A stretch of DNA of 8,005 nucleotides from Nitrospinota bacterium (GTDB lineage Bacteria; JAUXIQ01): NCBI GenBank assembly GCA_030620925.1, contig JAUXIQ010000076.1, positions 1 to 8,005 of the forward strand, given 5' to 3'. The notes beneath the pieces are model-generated. The model had not been told where the DNA came from. It was given only the letters and a program-made list of their open reading frames with translations, and did no database searches. The first letter of the stretch is position 1. The number at the start of each line of letters is the position of its first letter. Of this stretch, positions 1 through 5,535 are shown in pieces. The position numbers and the translations under genes are program-made.

Positions 1-36
1 AGAACATTATATGGGCCGTTGGGTGTCGGTGGGATG

Positions 37-53
37 GTCCCGCGGCGCGGGAC
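37..53. repeat. GC-rich perfect palindrome
   Basis: GTCCCGCG and CGCGGGAC flank a single central G, giving 8 perfectly complementary bases on each side. A flanking GGGTGTC (21-27) can alternatively pair with GACACCC (51-57). A related sequence beginning GGTCCCGC occurs at 3711-3718 in the other repeat-rich gap, so this is probably one copy of a dispersed palindromic repeat. No T-run follows, so it is not an intrinsic terminator. Confidence 0.5.
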
Positions 54-140
54 ACCCCGCCGACTCTGCATCCTGTCATTCTGAACGGAGTCTCGCCACA
101 CGCCGGACCGGCGCGCCCATGAAGAAACCGGTGATTGATA

Positions 141-156
141 GTATTGCATACGCCCC
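141..156. repeat. Half-element of a dispersed palindromic repeat
   Basis: GTATTGCATACGCCCC is identical to 3824-3839, inside the intact 55-bp palindromic element at 3815-3869. Here only one arm of the hairpin is present, so this looks like a truncated copy. The identity is read directly; the relationship by descent is inferred. Confidence 0.5.
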
Positions 157-198
157 TGCCACGTACCTTCCGGGTAGCACGGAAATATTTTTTAGTGT

Positions 199-227
199 TT
201 GACAGGTTTTTTAAAAAAGTGTATATT
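199..227 (+). promoter_or_regulatory. Sigma70-type promoter of tatA
   Basis: A perfect -35 box TTGACA (199-204) is separated by exactly 17 bases from a -10 box TATATT (222-227, 5 of 6 consensus). The start of transcription would fall near 234, leaving a leader of about 48 bases before tatA. The spacer contains an uninterrupted T6A6 tract (207-218), likely to bend the DNA. This is the clearest promoter in the window. Confidence 0.8.
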
Positions 228-272
228 TCTTGTGATGTTATGTGAGTTTGTTAATCTATCTCTTAAAAGTGG

Positions 273-279
273 AGAAGGA
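273..279 (+). promoter_or_regulatory. Ribosome binding site of tatA
   Basis: AGAAGGA lies just upstream of the ATG at 282, within the purine-rich run GGAGAAGGAA (271-280). It supports that ATG as the start. Confidence 0.65.
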
Positions 280-281
280 AT

Positions 282-527
282 ATGTTCGGCGGCGGCATAG
301 GTATTCAGGAGATTCTCCCAATTGCGGTGATAATCATCGTTATCTTCGGAGCCAGGCGTATTCCTGACATAGGCAAAGGGCTTGGAGAAGGCATCCAGAA
401 CTTTAAAAAGGCGTTGAAAGCTCCTCCCCCGCAAGAAGAGGAAGCTCCGGAAATAGAGGCCAAGAAAGAAGAGGCCGAGGAAGAGGCGAAGGAAAAGGCC
501 AAGGAAGAGGCTACCGACAGCAAGTAA
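282..527 (+). CDS. tatA: Sec-independent (Tat) translocase subunit TatA
   Basis: TatA is the small membrane subunit that oligomerises to let folded twin-arginine proteins cross the cytoplasmic membrane, working with TatC. The 81-residue product has the family layout: a very short N-terminus, one hydrophobic helix (about residues 11-22), the F-G hinge (F22-G23), then an amphipathic helix (about 25-45) with P28, repeated G-x-G-L-G-type glycines and the F41-K42-K43 motif. The tail (about 49-81) is almost all Glu, Lys and Ala, a charged, disordered segment usual in TatA. Residue 10 is Glu and P13 sits in the membrane helix. TatA and TatB are hard to separate by sequence; the short length and FKK motif favour TatA, or a bifunctional TatA as in systems lacking TatB. 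The gene stands alone, with its own promoter and terminator, and no tatC is in the window. Confidence 0.9.
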   Translation: MFGGGIGIQEILPIAVIIIVIFGARRIPDIGKGLGEGIQNFKKALKAPPPQEEEAPEIEAKKEEAEEEAKEKAKEEATDSK

Positions 528-573
528 TTTATCCTCGGGTTTTCAACTTCGATTTATTCGGTTTGAAATGTAG

Positions 574-608
574 ACAGGGTAGGGATTTTATCCCTACCCT
601 GTTTTTTT
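574..608 (+). terminator. Intrinsic terminator of tatA
   Basis: A 13-bp perfect stem (574-586 with 590-602) closes on a three-T loop and is followed directly by a T-run to 608. It lies 46 bases after the tatA stop. Read on the minus strand, the same hairpin follows the thiolase stop by about 28 bases but is trailed by CTACATTTC rather than a T-run. It is therefore strong for tatA and at best weak for the convergent thiolase operon. Confidence 0.9.
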
Positions 609-630
609 ACGCTGCCGTTTTTCTTTCCCC

Positions 631-1782
631 TTACCAGCCCAGGATAGCCACGCAGGCTACGGAGCCGGGGCCGCCCAGGTTATGAGCCAGGCCCAGCTCG
701 GGGTTTTTGACCTGCCGTCCATCCGCCCTCCCCTGGAGCTGTTTGGTGAGCTCGTAGATCATCCTCACTCCGGTGGCGCCGATGGGGTGGCCGAAGGACT
801 TGAGGCCGCCGCTTGGGTTAACGGGCAGTTCGCCCTCGATGCTGGAGATGCCCTCTTCTATGAACTTGCCCCCTTCACCCTTATTGCAGAACCCCAGGTC
901 TTCGTAGTTCAATATTTCAGTGATTGTGAAGCAGTCGTGCACCTCGGCGAAGGATATCTCTTTGCGGGGGTTTGAGACACCGGCCTGTTTGTAAGCCTCA
1001 CTGCTTGCATGCTGGGTGGAGGAGAAGCCGAGATAGTCGAAGTTGGGGTCGTAGTTCGGCTGTCCGGTATAGACCGAAAGCCCCAGCCCTTTGACGTACA
1101 CCGGGTCGTCACGGAACTTGTTGGCCATGTCCGCCCGGCAGATGATGGCCACCGCCGCCCCGTCGGTCATGGCGCAGCAGTCGAACCGTCCCAGGGGGCT
1201 GGCTATCATGGGGGCGTTTACGACCGTTTCCAGGTCCACCTCTCGCTGGAAATGGGCCTTGGGGTTAACCGCTCCGTTGTAATGGTTTTTTACTGCTACC
1301 TTGCCCATGGTCTCCTTGGTGATTCCGTATTTATCCATATACCTGTTGGCTGCCATGGCGAACATGCCCGGCGCCGATACTCCACCTATGAAAGGGTGTC
1401 CCCCGCCTGTTCCGGGCAGGCCGCGGGAGCCGGCATCCATCAATTTCTCCACGCCCGCCGCCATCACTATGTCGTAGACGCCTGCGGCGACGGAGAACAC
1501 GGCGTTGCGGAAGGCGTCCATACCTGAGGCGCAGAAATTCTCGCAGCGGGTGACGGGGATTCCGTAAAGTTTTAAGGGGTCGGCAAGGCCGATGCCGGCC
1601 ATGCCCGTCGACGCATATTGGATGCCCACCCAGGCGGCCTGGATTTGGCTTGGCTCGATTCTGGCGTCTCCGTACGCATCGTAAGCCGCCTCCACCAGCA
1701 TATCCTCCTGACTCTGCGTCCAGTTTTCACCGAACTTGCAGCAACCGACACCGATAACCGCTACCTTATCTTTTAAGCTCAT
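631..1782 (-). CDS. SCP2-type thiolase (acetyl-CoA C-acetyltransferase family)
   Basis: This is a 383-residue thiolase-fold enzyme expected to make or cleave a C-C bond in a beta-ketoacyl-CoA in the cytoplasm; its substrate is unknown. The nucleophilic Cys is C84 in the motif FCASG. The SCP2-thiolase motif HDCF is at 282-285, and the GHP loop carrying the second His is at 331-333 (H332), followed by GATG. The C-terminal HNLGGPGS region (367-374) replaces the CxG motif of classical thiolases, as is usual in the SCP2 group. All catalytic elements therefore look intact. I chose the ATG at 1782 because AGGAGG (1789-1794) sits six bases upstream; the open frame runs further to 1866 but only overlaps the previous gene. 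It follows the HMG-CoA-synthase-like/DUF35 gene by 28 bp and is almost certainly co-transcribed. Such thiolases commonly act as complexes with DUF35 partners, for example archaeal acetoacetyl-CoA thiolase, BbsAB and PhlACB. Confidence 0.88.
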   Translation of the reverse strand: MSLKDKVAVIGVGCCKFGENWTQSQEDMLVEAAYDAYGDARIEPSQIQAAWVGIQYASTGMAGIGLADPLKLYGIPVTRCENFCASGMDAFRNAVFSVAAGVYDIVMAAGVEKLMDAGSRGLPGTGGGHPFIGGVSAPGMFAMAANRYMDKYGITKETMGKVAVKNHYNGAVNPKAHFQREVDLETVVNAPMIASPLGRFDCCAMTDGAAVAIICRADMANKFRDDPVYVKGLGLSVYTGQPNYDPNFDYLGFSSTQHASSEAYKQAGVSNPRKEISFAEVHDCFTITEILNYEDLGFCNKGEGGKFIEEGISSIEGELPVNPSGGLKSFGHPIGATGVRMIYELTKQLQGRADGRQVKNPELGLAHNLGGPGSVACVAILGW

Positions 1783-1788
1783 CTTATC

Positions 1789-1794
1789 CCTCCT
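1789..1794 (-). promoter_or_regulatory. Ribosome binding site of the thiolase gene
   Basis: On the minus strand AGGAGG lies six bases before the ATG at 1782. It decides the start, since the open frame continues upstream into the preceding gene. Confidence 0.8.
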
Positions 1795-1810
1795 CTTACA
1801 TATAAACTTA

Positions 1811-3217
1811 TCAACCCATCGCAGGGCGTGATTTCCAATAGTAATTTTTGAAGCCGCCGCCTTCATGGATTTTGCGGAAGGTCAGCTCCACCTGAGTGTC
1901 TATTTTCACGCTTTGCGGATCGCAGTCGGTCATCTGAAGGAATATTCTGCCACCTTCCTCCAGGTCTATCACCGTTCTGGGTACGGGTAGTTCGGGGCCC
2001 GAAGCCAGGTAGTCCAGGGTGAAGGTGAACACTTTTCCCTTCCTGGCCATCTTCAGCTCTTCCATTTTATCCCGCTTTCCGCACTTGAGGCAGACCCTGT
2101 TCATGGGGTATTGGGCCTGGCCGCAGTTACCGCATTTCACCCCGTAGAGGCTTAGATTCTGCTTCCTCTCCCTCCACAGGAGGGTGGCCGATGAGAAGGG
2201 GGTGCCCTTGTCTTTCTGCATCAGATTGCGGTAGCGGACGTATTTCTCGTAGTTGCCGATGGGCATCTTGCTGTTCAGATAGGCGTCTATACCGCGGCGG
2301 GGCGATATTGTTTCTATGTTGTCGGTGACCTTGAAAAGCATGGCGTCGCTGCCGTCTCCGTAGCTGGCCACCAGGATGGTGTCTCCGGCTCTGGATTTTT
2401 CCAGGGCGTTTACCAGCATCATGAGCGAAAGCGGTGTGCCGGTGTCTCCCACGCCCAGGAAGAGGGGGTCTTGCAGTTGTGTTTTGGCGTCTAACTTGAG
2501 CGCCTTGGCTACGCCCAGCAGGCTCCTGGGGTCCGGGGCGTAAAGGCATGCCCTGGTGATATCGCCGGGCTGCGCGCCCGACTTTTTAAGCAACCCTGAA
2601 ACTGCTTCCACCATGTTGGCCGAGTAACCGAACTGGGAGTCGAACTTTGTGGAGAACTGTCTGACGTAGTTGTCGCTGTCTCGCCTATAGAGGCCCACAA
2701 TTTCATCGGCGATGGAGTATGTTTCCTCGATGGTGGCGATGACGTCCTGATCGCTGATGAGGAGGGCGGCGGCGCCGTCCCCGAAGGTCTGTTCAAACAT
2801 GCTCTCGGGCTCTGCGGGGCGTGCGTCGGCGGTGGCGACCACCACGTTTTTGGCTGAGCCGCTTTTAACGGCGTCCATGGCGGCACGCAACGCCGTGGTG
2901 CCCGCTTTGAGCGAGTCGGTGAAGTCTGCGGTGATGGTCTCCCTGCCCAGATCGAGGACGGTGGCGATAAGCGTTGAACTCTGTTTTTCTTTATAGGGCG
3001 GGGTAGTTGAGGCGAAGTATACTCCATCCACGGTTTTGGGGTCTATGCCTTCAATGCAGTTAATGCCCGCCTCGACGGCCATGGTGAGGGAGTCTTCGTC
3101 ATGATTGCATACTGCCTTCTCGCCCCCCATGGAGCCAGAGCCCCAGGCTTTGGCTATTTCGTCTCTTGCCAGGCGCGTCTTTGGTATATATCCTCCAAAA
3201 GACCTTATCCCGACCAT
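1811..3217 (-). CDS. HMG-CoA-synthase-like protein fused to DUF35 zinc-ribbon/OB domain
   Basis: This 468-residue protein joins two parts. Residues 1 to about 300 form an HMG-CoA-synthase-like thiolase fold (start MVGIRSFGGYIPKTRL; FGDGAAALL at 145-153; GDTGTPLSLM at 257-266; SYGDGSDAM at 285-293). Residues from about 345 on form a DUF35 domain: a zinc ribbon with C362, C365, C376 and C379 (CX2C-X10-CX2C), then a beta-rich OB-like domain. By my alignment from memory, the three catalytic residues of HMG-CoA synthase are missing: Glu is replaced near T71/T72, Cys by S102 or L103 in TDSLKAGTTAL, and His by Y226 in LYAPDPR. A true HMG-CoA synthase call is thus doubtful; a structural or CoA-handling partner of the downstream thiolase fits better. 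In archaea the HMG-CoA synthase and DUF35 proteins are separate; here they are fused. The start at 3217 is set by AAGGAGGT just upstream. It is the first gene of the two-gene operon. Confidence 0.85.
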   Translation of the reverse strand: MVGIRSFGGYIPKTRLARDEIAKAWGSGSMGGEKAVCNHDEDSLTMAVEAGINCIEGIDPKTVDGVYFASTTPPYKEKQSSTLIATVLDLGRETITADFTDSLKAGTTALRAAMDAVKSGSAKNVVVATADARPAEPESMFEQTFGDGAAALLISDQDVIATIEETYSIADEIVGLYRRDSDNYVRQFSTKFDSQFGYSANMVEAVSGLLKKSGAQPGDITRACLYAPDPRSLLGVAKALKLDAKTQLQDPLFLGVGDTGTPLSLMMLVNALEKSRAGDTILVASYGDGSDAMLFKVTDNIETISPRRGIDAYLNSKMPIGNYEKYVRYRNLMQKDKGTPFSSATLLWRERKQNLSLYGVKCGNCGQAQYPMNRVCLKCGKRDKMEELKMARKGKVFTFTLDYLASGPELPVPRTVIDLEEGGRIFLQMTDCDPQSVKIDTQVELTFRKIHEGGGFKNYYWKSRPAMG

Positions 3218-3221
3218 TTTT

Positions 3222-3229
3222 ACCTCCTT
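3222..3229 (-). promoter_or_regulatory. Ribosome binding site of the HMG-CoA-synthase-like gene
   Basis: On the minus strand AAGGAGGT, a near-perfect anti-SD match, sits four bases before the ATG at 3217. It favours that start over the ATG at 3259, which would add 14 unconserved residues. Confidence 0.8.
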
Positions 3230-3319
3230 GTGAGTTGCCCGTTTAAGTATAAGCACCAAAAATATTAAAAAAACTCTTTATCTGTAGCGCAGGAATTTAA
3301 GGGCAGAGATACCAGCGTG

Positions 3320-3328
3320 AATATAGCA
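3320..3328 (-). promoter_or_regulatory. Possible extended -10 promoter of the thiolase operon
   Basis: On the minus strand the sequence reads TGCTATATT, an extended -10 (TG-N-TATATT, 5 of 6 in the hexamer), about 100 bases before the first gene of the operon. I find no good -35 box at the right distance, which extended -10 promoters can lack. The long AT-rich leader after it contains other weak alternatives. Confidence 0.4.
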
Positions 3329-3416
3329 TAAAATAGCTGGTCTTACATAGTGAATAACCTTATTATGTTTTGGCTCGACAGCGTCAAGGCGTATACCTTC
3401 TTAAAGAGCTTGTCAG

Positions 3417-3478
3417 GAGTGTGGATGGTAGCGGCATCCCGCCATGATTCGAAAGGTAAAAACGACCATCCGCCACTC
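3417..3478. repeat. Imperfect inverted repeat
   Basis: GAGTG-t-GGATGGT (3417-3429) pairs with ACCATCC-gc-CACTC (3465-3478), giving 7 plus 5 base pairs around a one/two-base bulge and a 35-base loop. It could be a degenerate small element or a structured leftover. No function is suggested by its position. Confidence 0.35.
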
Positions 3479-3480
3479 TC

Positions 3481-3505
3481 ATTCTTAGCGAAGCGAAGAA
3501 TCTCG
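3481..3505. repeat. Short hairpin repeat, AAGAATCT type
   Basis: ATTCTT (3481-3486) and AAGAAT (3496-3501) can pair around AGCGAAGCG. The segment resembles 73-95 (CATTCTGAACGGAGTCTCG), which shares CATTCT, a CG-AG core and the TCTCG end. I read them as two diverged copies of one dispersed repeat type. Confidence 0.45.
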
Positions 3506-3545
3506 CCTGCCCTGGGGTGCCCGCTTTCTTCGTGCTTTTACAGCC

Positions 3546-3602
3546 CCCCTCCCCTTAATCCCCTCCATGCCTGCCCCGCGTGTGGCGGGGCCAGGGGAGG
3601 GG
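3546..3602. repeat. Nested palindromic repeat
   Basis: Outer arms CCCCTCCCC (3546-3554) and GGGGAGGGG (3594-3602) are exact complements. Inside them, GCCCCGC (3573-3579) and GCGGGGC (3585-3591) form a second stem with a five-base loop. It looks like a small mobile or extragenic palindrome. The AAATTT that follows is not a T-run, so it does not qualify as an intrinsic terminator. Confidence 0.5.
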
Positions 3603-3620
3603 AAATTTATTGCAGGCAGA

Positions 3621-3645
3621 ATCGCGGCAGGATGCCGCTCCTACA
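3621..3645 (-). repeat. TGTAGG-headed palindromic unit (minus orientation)
   Basis: On the minus strand this reads TGTAGGA, then GCGGCA-tcc-TGCCGC, then GAT: a conserved head followed by a tight six-pair hairpin with a three-base loop (3624-3638 on the plus strand). It shares the TGTAGG(A/G)GC head with the units at 3678 and 3815, but has a different stem sequence. Confidence 0.5.
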
Positions 3646-3677
3646 AGAGCCAGGTATGGGCGCCTTCCTGACGCGAT

Positions 3678-3703
3678 TGTAGGGGCAGGTCTCGTGCCTG
3701 CCC
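3678..3703 (+). repeat. TGTAGG-headed palindromic unit (plus orientation)
   Basis: The head TGTAGGGGC runs into a hairpin of GGGCAGG (3683-3689) and CCTGCCC (3697-3703) with a seven-base loop. It shares its first nine bases with the element at 3815 while the stem differs, so the head is the conserved part and the stem varies. Confidence 0.5.
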
Positions 3704-3814
3704 AGGTCGCGGTCCCGCCTTCCGCGGGGCGCCCCTATCAACCATTCAGGATTTCACAGGTTACCAGAGTCTCCCTCCCTTGAAGAGAGGGGCTAAGGGC
3801 GGGTGAACATCTGT

Positions 3815-3869
3815 TGTAGGGGCGTATTGCATACGCCCCAATAGGGCGGGTTAAAAACCCGCCCCTACA
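3815..3869. repeat. 55-bp double-hairpin element with terminal inverted repeats
   Basis: The element is bounded by perfect 10-bp inverted ends, TGTAGGGGCG (3815-3824) and CGCCCCTACA (3860-3869). It contains two complete hairpins: GGGGCGTAT-tgc-ATACGCCCC (3819-3839) and GGGCGGGTT-aaa-AACCCGCCC (3844-3864), each with nine base pairs. The layout resembles paired REP/BIME-type units or a tiny MITE. No target-site duplication is obvious, and nothing encoded inside could move it. Confidence 0.6.
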
Positions 3870-3888
3870 CCAGCCCCTGCGTGCCATA

Positions 3889-3917
3889 TTGACAGGCGGC
3901 CTTGGCGGTGGTAACCT
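3889..3917 (+). promoter_or_regulatory. Possible promoter upstream of glpK
   Basis: TTGACA (3889-3894) lies 17 bases before TAACCT (3912-3917). The -35 is perfect but the -10 matches only about half the consensus. Transcription would start near 3924, about ten bases before the terminator hairpin, so most transcripts would have to pass that hairpin to reach glpK. Confidence 0.4.
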
Positions 3918-3933
3918 GAACATAATCCGTTGA

Positions 3934-3965
3934 GTGGCCTCTTACACAGAGGCCGCCTTTTTTTT
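3934..3965 (+). terminator. Intrinsic terminator in the glpK leader (possible attenuator)
   Basis: GGCCTC (3936-3941) and GAGGCC (3949-3954) pair perfectly. The stem extends by a T:G wobble and a G:C pair to 3934/3956, with a seven-base loop, and eight T follow (3958-3965). No plus-strand gene lies upstream for it to end, and glpK begins 33 bases later. A role as a conditional terminator is therefore plausible. The upstream segment AGGCGGCCT (3894-3902) is a perfect nine-base complement of AGGCCGCCT (3950-3958). If it is transcribed, it could form a competing antiterminator. Confidence 0.7.
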
Positions 3966-3977
3966 ATGCGTTACTTC

Positions 3978-3986
3978 GGGGGGGGG
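3978..3986 (+). repeat. G9 homopolymer before glpK
   Basis: Nine consecutive G occur 12 bases before the chosen glpK ATG. They provide the only G-rich, SD-like sequence for that start. If translation instead begins at the ATG at 3966, the tract is inside the coding sequence, where a length change would shift the frame. Confidence 0.7.
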
Positions 3987-3998
3987 CTTTTCACTCCG

Positions 3999-5492
3999 AT
4001 GGAAGGGTACATACTCAGTCTCGACCAGGGTACAACCAGCTCCAGGGCTGTCGTCTTCGACGACACTGGTAGACCGGTATCCATGGATTCACGGCCTTTA
4101 AAACAAATCTACCCCCAACCGGGTTGGGTGGAGCACGACCCGCAGGAAATATTGTCCACTCAAATCGAAGTCGCCAAGCGGGCCATCTTCGAGGCGGGCC
4201 TGGAGGGGGAACAGATAGCCGGGGTGGGCATCACCAATCAGCGGGAAACAATTGTAGTCTGGGACCGGAAAACAGGTAACCCGCTGCATAATGCAGTCGT
4301 CTGGCAGTGCAGGCGCACCTCGCCGGAATGCGTTAATCTCAAGGAAAAGGGCTTTGAGGAGTTAATCCGGCAAAAGACGGGGCTCACCATCGACGCATAT
4401 TTTTCCGCCACCAAGATAGCCTGGCTGCTGGAAAACGTTCCCGGACTCAGGCAGAAGGCGGAAAAAGGAGAGGCCCTGGCCGGCACCGTGGATAGCTGGC
4501 TCATCTATAACCTCACCGGCGGGCGGGTGCATGCCACCGATTACAGCAACGCTTCGAGAACCATGCTCTTCGATATTGCAAAGCTGGAATGGGACGGGGA
4601 ACTGCTGGACCTGTTCCGGGTTCCCGAAGCCTGTCTGCCGGAAGTCAAACCCTCAAGCACGCTGTTCGGTGAAACCGTCGAAGAGCTTTTCGGACATCCC
4701 ATCCCCATAGGAGGCGTGGTGGGGGACCAGCAGGCGGCCCTCTTCGGGCAGGCCTGCCATAGTCCGGGAATGATGAAGAATACTTACGGCACCGGCTCCT
4801 TCCTGCTCATGAACGTTGGCAGCGGACAACCGGAAGTCTATCCCGGCCTGCTGACTACCGTGGCCTGGGGCATAGACGATGAGGTGGAATACGCTCTGGA
4901 GGGCAGCATCTTCACCACCGGAGCAACCATCCAGTGGATGCGGGACGAATTGGGCATCATCCAGAATTCAGAAGAAAGCCGGGAACTGGCCGAATCCATT
5001 GAGGATACGGGCGGCGTTTTCCTGGTTCCGGCTTTCGTGGGCCTGGGTTCCCCGTACTGGGACATGGAGGCGCGGGGGGCCATATTCGGAATAACCAGGG
5101 GGACGGGCAGGGCGCAGTTGGTGCGGGCGGCGCTGGAAGCCATGGCCTATCAGACCAGGGACGTCCTGGAGTGCATGGTGGAGAGCTCAGGCATCAAGGC
5201 CGGTGAACTGCGCGTGGACGGCGGGGCGGCGGCCAACGATTTTCTGATGCAGTTCCAGGCCGACATATTGGGCATACCGGTATTGCGGGCGGCGGTCACC
5301 GAAAGCACCGCGTTGGGGGCCGCCTATATGGCTGGTCTGGCTGTGGGCTACTGGGAAAACAGGCAGCAGATAGTCAATAACTGGGAGCTGGAGCAAAAGT
5401 TCTCCCCCCGCATGAAACGTAAGGAGGCAAATAGACTTTATCGGGGCTGGCAGAACGCCGTCTCTCAAACCAGAGACTTTAGACAGCCATGA
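3999..5492 (+). CDS. glpK: Glycerol kinase
   Basis: Glycerol kinase phosphorylates glycerol with ATP to sn-glycerol 3-phosphate in the cytoplasm, for phospholipid synthesis or for entry into glycolysis. From the ATG at 3999 the product is 497 residues, the normal family length. It begins [15 protein letters not shown], with the phosphate loop D9-Q10-G11-T12-T13. Other family blocks are [23 protein letters not shown], the [14 protein letters not shown] segment, the catalytic Asp D243 in [31 protein letters not shown], and the C-terminal [13 protein letters not shown] adenosine-binding region. Upstream in-frame starts exist (ATG 3966, TTG 3930), but they lie next to or inside the terminator hairpin and add residues the family lacks. 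The loop before GDQQ lacks the GGKGGTR-type segment used for fructose 1,6-bisphosphate inhibition in E. coli, and the HF(Y/F)G His phosphorylated by HPr in Firmicutes. No glpF or glpD lies alongside. Confidence 0.95.
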   Translation: MEGYILSLDQGTTSSRAVVFDDTGRPVSMDSRPLKQIYPQPGWVEHDPQEILSTQIEVAKRAIFEAGLEGEQIAGVGITNQRETIVVWDRKTGNPLHNAVVWQCRRTSPECVNLKEKGFEELIRQKTGLTIDAYFSATKIAWLLENVPGLRQKAEKGEALAGTVDSWLIYNLTGGRVHATDYSNASRTMLFDIAKLEWDGELLDLFRVPEACLPEVKPSSTLFGETVEELFGHPIPIGGVVGDQQAALFGQACHSPGMMKNTYGTGSFLLMNVGSGQPEVYPGLLTTVAWGIDDEVEYALEGSIFTTGATIQWMRDELGIIQNSEESRELAESIEDTGGVFLVPAFVGLGSPYWDMEARGAIFGITRGTGRAQLVRAALEAMAYQTRDVLECMVESSGIKAGELRVDGGAAANDFLMQFQADILGIPVLRAAVTESTALGAAYMAGLAVGYWENRQQIVNNWELEQKFSPRMKRKEANRLYRGWQNAVSQTRDFRQP

Positions 5493-5511
5493 TGCGCGAC
5501 TGGAAATGCCC

Positions 5512-5535
5512 GTGTGTCATTTGAACTTGACACAC
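5512..5535. promoter_or_regulatory. Perfect inverted repeat, probable operator
   Basis: GTGTGTCA (5512-5519) and TGACACAC (5528-5535) are perfect 8-base complements separated by eight bases. The right arm overlaps the -35 box at 5527-5532. No T-run follows, so it is not an intrinsic terminator for glpK. Its symmetry, spacing and position are those of a binding site for a dimeric regulator that would control the carboxylase gene; which regulator is unknown. Confidence 0.5.

Larger units (their letters stand above)
1..198. other. Intergenic stretch with repeat remnants, no gene
   Basis: I see no credible gene in this stretch; the open frame at 11-202 has no family resemblance and runs through repeat-like DNA. 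It holds a GC-rich palindrome (37-53), a segment at 73-95 resembling the one at 3481-3505, and a 16-base string at 141-156 that recurs exactly at 3824-3839. It reads as decayed intergenic repeat DNA upstream of the tatA promoter. Confidence 0.6.
3360..3888. other. Repeat-rich gap between divergent genes, no gene
   Basis: I see no credible gene here. Open frames exist (for example 3350-3682), but their translations are rich in Pro, Cys and Arg with no family resemblance, and they run through inverted repeats. The stretch is a mosaic of short palindromic units, listed separately. A further imperfect copy-like segment at 3770-3806 (CTCCCTCCCTTGAAGAGAG and following G-rich bases) also looks repeat-derived. 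Confidence 0.65.

Noticed and set aside
11-202. Open frame of 63 codons at the left edge
   Set aside because: It covers repeat remnants and has no ribosome binding site. Its end overlaps the tatA promoter.
1009-1527. Plus-strand open frame opposite the thiolase
   Set aside because: The minus strand has clear thiolase motifs throughout; this frame has none.
1811-3217. Plain annotation as a mevalonate-pathway HMG-CoA synthase
   Set aside because: The catalytic Glu, Cys and His seem to be replaced and no other mevalonate gene is present, so the fold is supported but the activity is not.
3350-3682. Open frame of 110 codons in the gap between the divergent genes
   Set aside because: It runs through several inverted repeats, has a composition unlike the neighbouring proteins, and has no convincing ribosome binding site or family resemblance.
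3360-3888. CRISPR array in the repeat-rich gap
   Set aside because: The repeats are few, palindromic, of different lengths and irregularly spaced, in both orientations, without spacers of uniform size.
3930-3998. N-terminal extension of glycerol kinase from TTG 3930 or ATG 3966
   Set aside because: The extension is translated from the terminator hairpin and the G-run. Family members begin close to the DQGTTSS motif, which fits ATG 3999.
5512-5535. Intrinsic terminator for glpK
   Set aside because: The eight-pair hairpin is followed by AAGCCTGATT, with no T-run, and it overlaps a good -35 box, so a regulatory site is the better reading.
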